A DNA stretch of 64,000 nt from Cyanobacteria bacterium SIG30 (GTDB lineage Bacteria > Cyanobacteriota > Vampirovibrionia > Gastranaerophilales > Gastranaerophilaceae): NCBI GenBank assembly GCA_015152475.1, contig SUTW01000003.1, positions 1-64,000 on the forward strand, written 5' to 3'. The notes beneath the pieces are model-generated. The model was not told the origin of the DNA and did no database searches. It saw nothing but the letters and a program-made list of their open reading frames with translations. Below, in pieces: positions 60,698 to 64,000 of this stretch. Position 1 is the stretch's first letter. Every line of letters starts with the position of its first letter. Position numbers and translations under genes: made by a program.

Positions 60698-62716
60698 CTA
60701 AATTATATCAACAGGGTCAACATCCACAACCATTTTGATATCATTTGGTAAAATTACTGTTCTTAAAAACCTGAGAATAATTTCATGACCTTTGTCTTCA
60801 AGTGCATTTTTTATTAAAATATTATATCTGTATTCACCCTTTATTTTTTCAAGAACACAAACACTTGGGCCTAAAACAATTATTTTTTCACTCAAACTTT
60901 GAGTTTCGATATATTGTTTCATTTTTTCTGCTATTTCAAGAGAAGCCCTCTCGGCTCTAAATTCATTTTTTGAACTCAAAATAATTCTTACAATTTTCAT
61001 AAATGGCGGATAATCAAATTGTTCGCGCATTTCAATTTCATTTTCATAAAAGGCCTCATAATCTTGTGCTTGCGCATTTAACAGAGCAATGTTTTCAGGG
61101 TTATAAGATTGAAAAATAACTTTTCCTAAATCTTCACCGCGTCCAGAACGACCGGCAACCTGTGTCAAAATTGAAAAACCACGTTCAGAACTTCTGTAAT
61201 CAGGTAAATTAAAACTCAAATCCGCATTAATGACACCAACAAGCGTCACATTTGGATTATCCAGACCTTTTGCAATCATTTGAGTACCAATTAAAATATC
61301 AATATCACCATTTTTAAAAGCATTCAAAATTTCAATGTGTTCATTTTTCTTGGTTAATGAATCACTATCTAATCTTGCAATTTTTGCTTCAGGGAAAAAC
61401 TTTTTAGCAATTTCTTCTACTCTTTGAACCCCAACTCCAAAATTCTCAAGATTTTCCTCACCACAATCTGGACATTTGGTTAGATTTTTGATTTCCCTAT
61501 TACACCAATGGCATTTATGCGAATTGTCTTTGCTATGATAAACCAAAGGTACTGCGCATTTTTCGCATTCAATTACTTTACCACAAGACATACACTGTGT
61601 ATATGTTGAAAAACCACGTCTGTTTATAAGCAAAATGACTTGTTTGTTGCCCAAAATTGTATCTTCAATATTTTTGATAAGAGTTCTTGAAAAAATGCCA
61701 AAATTTCCATCTATTCTTTCAGATTTCATATCAACTACAACAACTTTTGGCATCGCCTGATTATTAAATCTTTCTTTTAATTCAAATAAAGAATTTGAAT
61801 TTTTTGCGCGGTAATAAGAATTTATATCAGGAGTCGCACTCCCCGCAACAACATTTGCCCCATGCAATTCGGCAAGTTTTTGGGCAACAACTGTCGCGTT
61901 ATATCTTGGGTTTGGCATACTTTGTTTATAAGAAGAATCATGTTCTTCATCTATTATGATAAGTCCCAAGTTTGAAATTGGCGCAAAAACACAAGAACGC
62001 GCGCCAAATAAAATTTTAATTTCATTCTTTCTTAATTTTTGCCAAACTTCATATTTTTCAGCTTCAGTTATTGAACTATGCCATATGGCACAAGAATCAA
62101 CACCAAATCTCTCCATTGTTCTTATTGTGAGTTGCGAAACAAGTGCAATTTCAGGTGCCAAAAACATAACATTTTTGCCTTCTTTAATTGTTTTTTCAAT
62201 TAATTTAAAATATACCTCAGTTTTCCCTGAGCCCGTAACACCATATATAAGAGCATTTTTAGGTTTAATTTTCTCTATGTCTTCTAAAACTTTTTGCTGA
62301 GCATTAGATAAAATATTATCTTCTTTTTTTCCAACATTAAAAATTTTATTTTCTATATTTGGTTTTCTGTATTTTTTTAAGTTCTTTTCAAAAAACTTTT
62401 GAGGCAGTGCTGTTTTTAAAACCGTTTGAATATCGCAAAAATAATAATTAGCAACGTATTCAAGCAATTTCAAATATTCAAGCGAAAAAAGAGGTTCACT
62501 TTCCAAAATTTCTGAAATATATTTTGCTTTTATCCCGTTTTCTAAATAATTTGAAAAACCCACAACATAAGCTTTAATTTTTCTGTTTTTGCCAAAAGGC
62601 ACAAGTAAAGCCTGTCCTATTTTAATTTTATCTTTAAGCTCATCTGGAACAAGATAACTAAATGTTTTTGTTCCTAATTTTCCGATATCAACTAAGACAA
62701 GAACATACTTATACAT
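60698..62716 (-). CDS. priA: Primosomal protein N' (replication restart helicase PriA)
   Basis: 672 residues. N-terminal DNA-binding domain, then helicase with Walker A GVTGSGKTEVYF, DEEHDSSYKQ (DEEH box), GSATPDINSY, a two-zinc Cys cluster (CMSCGKVIECEKCAVPL and CHWC, CPDCGEENL), and the late QVAGRSGRGED. Reloads DnaB at stalled forks. Directly overlaps the 121-residue protein gene by one base; that gene and polA lie upstream on the same strand. Confidence 0.95.
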   Translation of the reverse strand: MYKYVLVLVDIGKLGTKTFSYLVPDELKDKIKIGQALLVPFGKNRKIKAYVVGFSNYLENGIKAKYISEILESEPLFSLEYLKLLEYVANYYFCDIQTVLKTALPQKFFEKNLKKYRKPNIENKIFNVGKKEDNILSNAQQKVLEDIEKIKPKNALIYGVTGSGKTEVYFKLIEKTIKEGKNVMFLAPEIALVSQLTIRTMERFGVDSCAIWHSSITEAEKYEVWQKLRKNEIKILFGARSCVFAPISNLGLIIIDEEHDSSYKQSMPNPRYNATVVAQKLAELHGANVVAGSATPDINSYYRAKNSNSLFELKERFNNQAMPKVVVVDMKSERIDGNFGIFSRTLIKNIEDTILGNKQVILLINRRGFSTYTQCMSCGKVIECEKCAVPLVYHSKDNSHKCHWCNREIKNLTKCPDCGEENLENFGVGVQRVEEIAKKFFPEAKIARLDSDSLTKKNEHIEILNAFKNGDIDILIGTQMIAKGLDNPNVTLVGVINADLSFNLPDYRSSERGFSILTQVAGRSGRGEDLGKVIFQSYNPENIALLNAQAQDYEAFYENEIEMREQFDYPPFMKIVRIILSSKNEFRAERASLEIAEKMKQYIETQSLSEKIIVLGPSVCVLEKIKGEYRYNILIKNALEDKGHEIILRFLRTVILPNDIKMVVDVDPVDII

Positions 62717-63081
62717 TATTGACTAACCTTAGGGACTTGTGTAGTAATTTCATTTTCTATTGTTTTAAAAATATTTTCTTCAATCAAAAAACCTTTTGAA
62801 GTATCACCATCTAAAGGCGTTATTTTTAAAATAGAACCAGATTCATCTGGTGACACTTTAAGCAAAAACTTTCTTCCAGAAACATTAAACAAAATATATC
62901 CATTGTCACTTTGAATTTCAAGAATTTCATATTTATTTGCACTTATTGCAGAATAAGATTTTAAATAAAGTTCATTAACTCCAATGTTAAAATTTCTATA
63001 AGATTTTTTAAATGGATTTTGGGCAAAAGAAAAAGTTATGGAAAATAATATAAAAACAAAAATAACTAATATTTTTTTCAT
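62716..63081 (-). CDS. Small exported protein, unknown
   Basis: 121 residues. Signal peptide (about 1-20, ending SFAQ), then a beta-rich domain without known motif. Sits between polA and priA with one-base overlaps on both sides, so it is co-transcribed with two replication genes although it is exported; the reason is not evident. Confidence 0.7.
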   Translation of the reverse strand: MKKILVIFVFILFSITFSFAQNPFKKSYRNFNIGVNELYLKSYSAISANKYEILEIQSDNGYILFNVSGRKFLLKVSPDESGSILKITPLDGDTSKGFLIEENIFKTIENEITTQVPKVSQ

Positions 63082-64000
63082 TATTCATCCTTCCAACTTT
63101 CACCAATTTGAATATCAACAACCAAAGGCACCATAAGAGGCTGGTCTAATTCCATAGCTTCTTTTACATATTGTTTAACAATTTCAAGCTCATCTTTATA
63201 AACCTCAACAACCAATTCGTCATGAACCTGCATAATGATTTTTGACTTCAATGTTTTTAGTTTGTCATCAAGTTTTATCATGGCTATTTTAATCAAATCA
63301 GCAGCACTTCCCTGCAATGGCGCGTTTATTGCAGCACGTTGAGCAAATTCTCTAATTTTTGCATTTCTTGAATTTAATTCTTCGTTCAGATATCTTTTTC
63401 GACCGAAAAGTGTTGTAACAAAACCTTCCTGATGTGCCTGCATAATTGTTGAATTTATATATAAAGATATATTTGGATAAGATTTAAAATATTTATCTAT
63501 AAATTCTTGTGCTTCAAAAGGAGTTATATTCAAAGAAGATGCAAGTCCCCAACGAGTTTGCCCATATATAATCCCGAAATTAACTGCTTTTGCTTTACGC
63601 CTCATATCTTTTGTAACTTCATTTGGTTCAACATCAAAGATTTTTGAAGCCGTCAGAACATGGATATCGTCATTACTGTTAAAAATGTCAATTAAGCCAC
63701 TATCATTACTAAAATGTGCCATTAACCTTAATTCAATTTGGGAATAATCAGCAGATAAAATTAAAGCATTTTCTCTTTCTTTTGGAACAAAAGCTTTTCT
63801 GATTCTATTACCTAATTCTGTTCTGATTGGAATATTTTGAAGGTTTGGATCAGAACTTGAAAGTCTGCCTGTGTTCGTCACAATTTGATTAAAATGAGTA
63901 TGAACCCTATCATCTTCTTTGACAAGTTCAGGAAGTGTATCTACGTAAGATGTTAAAAGTTTAGTTAATTGGCGATATTGAATTATATCTTTTGCAATTT
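63081..64000 (-). CDS. polA: DNA polymerase I, C-terminal part (cut by the window edge)
   Basis: The frame continues past 64000. The polymerase domain is recognisable: TNTGRLSSSDPNLQNIPIRT, motif A SADYSQIELRLMAHFS, O-helix RRKAKAVNFGIIYGQTRWGL, NAPLQGSAADLIKIAMI, and motif C QVHDELVVEV. About the last 306 residues are inside the window. Any 5'-nuclease or proofreading domain is outside. Confidence 0.95.
   Translation of the reverse strand, partial: IAKDIIQYRQLTKLLTSYVDTLPELVKEDDRVHTHFNQIVTNTGRLSSSDPNLQNIPIRTELGNRIRKAFVPKERENALILSADYSQIELRLMAHFSNDSGLIDIFNSNDDIHVLTASKIFDVEPNEVTKDMRRKAKAVNFGIIYGQTRWGLASSLNITPFEAQEFIDKYFKSYPNISLYINSTIMQAHQEGFVTTLFGRKRYLNEELNSRNAKIREFAQRAAINAPLQGSAADLIKIAMIKLDDKLKTLKSKIIMQVHDELVVEVYKDELEIVKQYVKEAMELDQPLMVPLVVDIQIGESWKDE

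Noticed and set aside
1-64000. CRISPR array
   Set aside because: No regularly spaced short repeats were seen; the only clear long repeat is the single pair at 1-127 and 950-1076.
1-64000. Insertion sequence or prophage
   Set aside because: No transposase, integrase, terminase or tail genes were found. The HAD and XRE genes alone do not establish a phage remnant.

Overview
The window is AT-rich bacterial chromosome that uses the standard genetic code. I infer a gut Gastranaerophilales/Melainabacteria-type organism (non-photosynthetic sister of Cyanobacteria). The reasons are a Ycf23/DUF561 TIM-barrel protein and a DUF4330 protein, both typical of cyanobacteria and their relatives; a GH57 glycogen branching enzyme; a two-membrane envelope toolkit (two TolC-type channels, Skp/OmpH-like chaperone, RseP protease, SLH-domain protein); and a family of prepilin-like proteins with the N-terminal core KAFTLAEVLITLAIIGVVAA. 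This is family-level reasoning; no 16S gene is present to confirm it.

Layout. 1-2.6 kb: a prepilin gene switched out of frame, a 127-bp repeat carrying terminator plus promoter, and a glycine-rich protein. 2.6-6.9 kb: pyrF-ald-proB-proA operon. 7-8.6 kb: an intact prepilin and an orphan protein. 8.6-13 kb: rseP, O-antigen-ligase-like, DUF4330 and heptose-kinase-like genes. 13-18.4 kb: two large orphan proteins around a VKOR-DsbA fusion and queH. 18.7-26.6 kb: GH57 branching enzyme, rsmI, cysS, purA and three more prepilins. 26.6-31.7 kb: ycf23-like, trypsin-like protease, der, plsY, malic enzyme. 31.8-35.9 kb: the tail of the spc ribosomal operon (rpsE-rpmD-rplO-secY-adk-map), cut off from its usual neighbours. 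35.9-43.1 kb: mtnA, ruvC, SLH protein, a calcineurin-type phosphoesterase, an outer-membrane efflux channel. 43.2-46.3 kb: MarR-EmrA-EmrB-type efflux operon. 46.3-51.5 kb: accessory stretch with orphan proteins, a broken small gene, a HAD protein, an XRE regulator and a DarT-DarG toxin-antitoxin pair. 51.6-56.1 kb: MacAB-TolC-type exporter. 56.2-64 kb: GNAT-like, TPR, Skp-like, two TRL-family proteins, XRE regulator with palindromic sites, tRNA-Val, PSP1 protein, rsfS, priA and the 3' part of polA.

The most interesting signal is a set of prepilin genes whose 5' coding ends carry a poly-G tract immediately before the prepilin cleavage region. One copy has 10 G (in frame), two have 11 G (out of frame, early stop), and one carries a 10-nt interrupted version that stays in frame. 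All share the same promoter layout (TTGAAA-N16/17-TATAAT). This looks like a contingency-locus (phase-variable) surface-fibre family. A DarTG system, palindrome-controlled regulators, and a recurrent short N-terminal aromatic/F-x-G/A motif in otherwise unrelated orphan proteins are further leads. The homopolymer states could also be assembly errors; read-level data would settle this.
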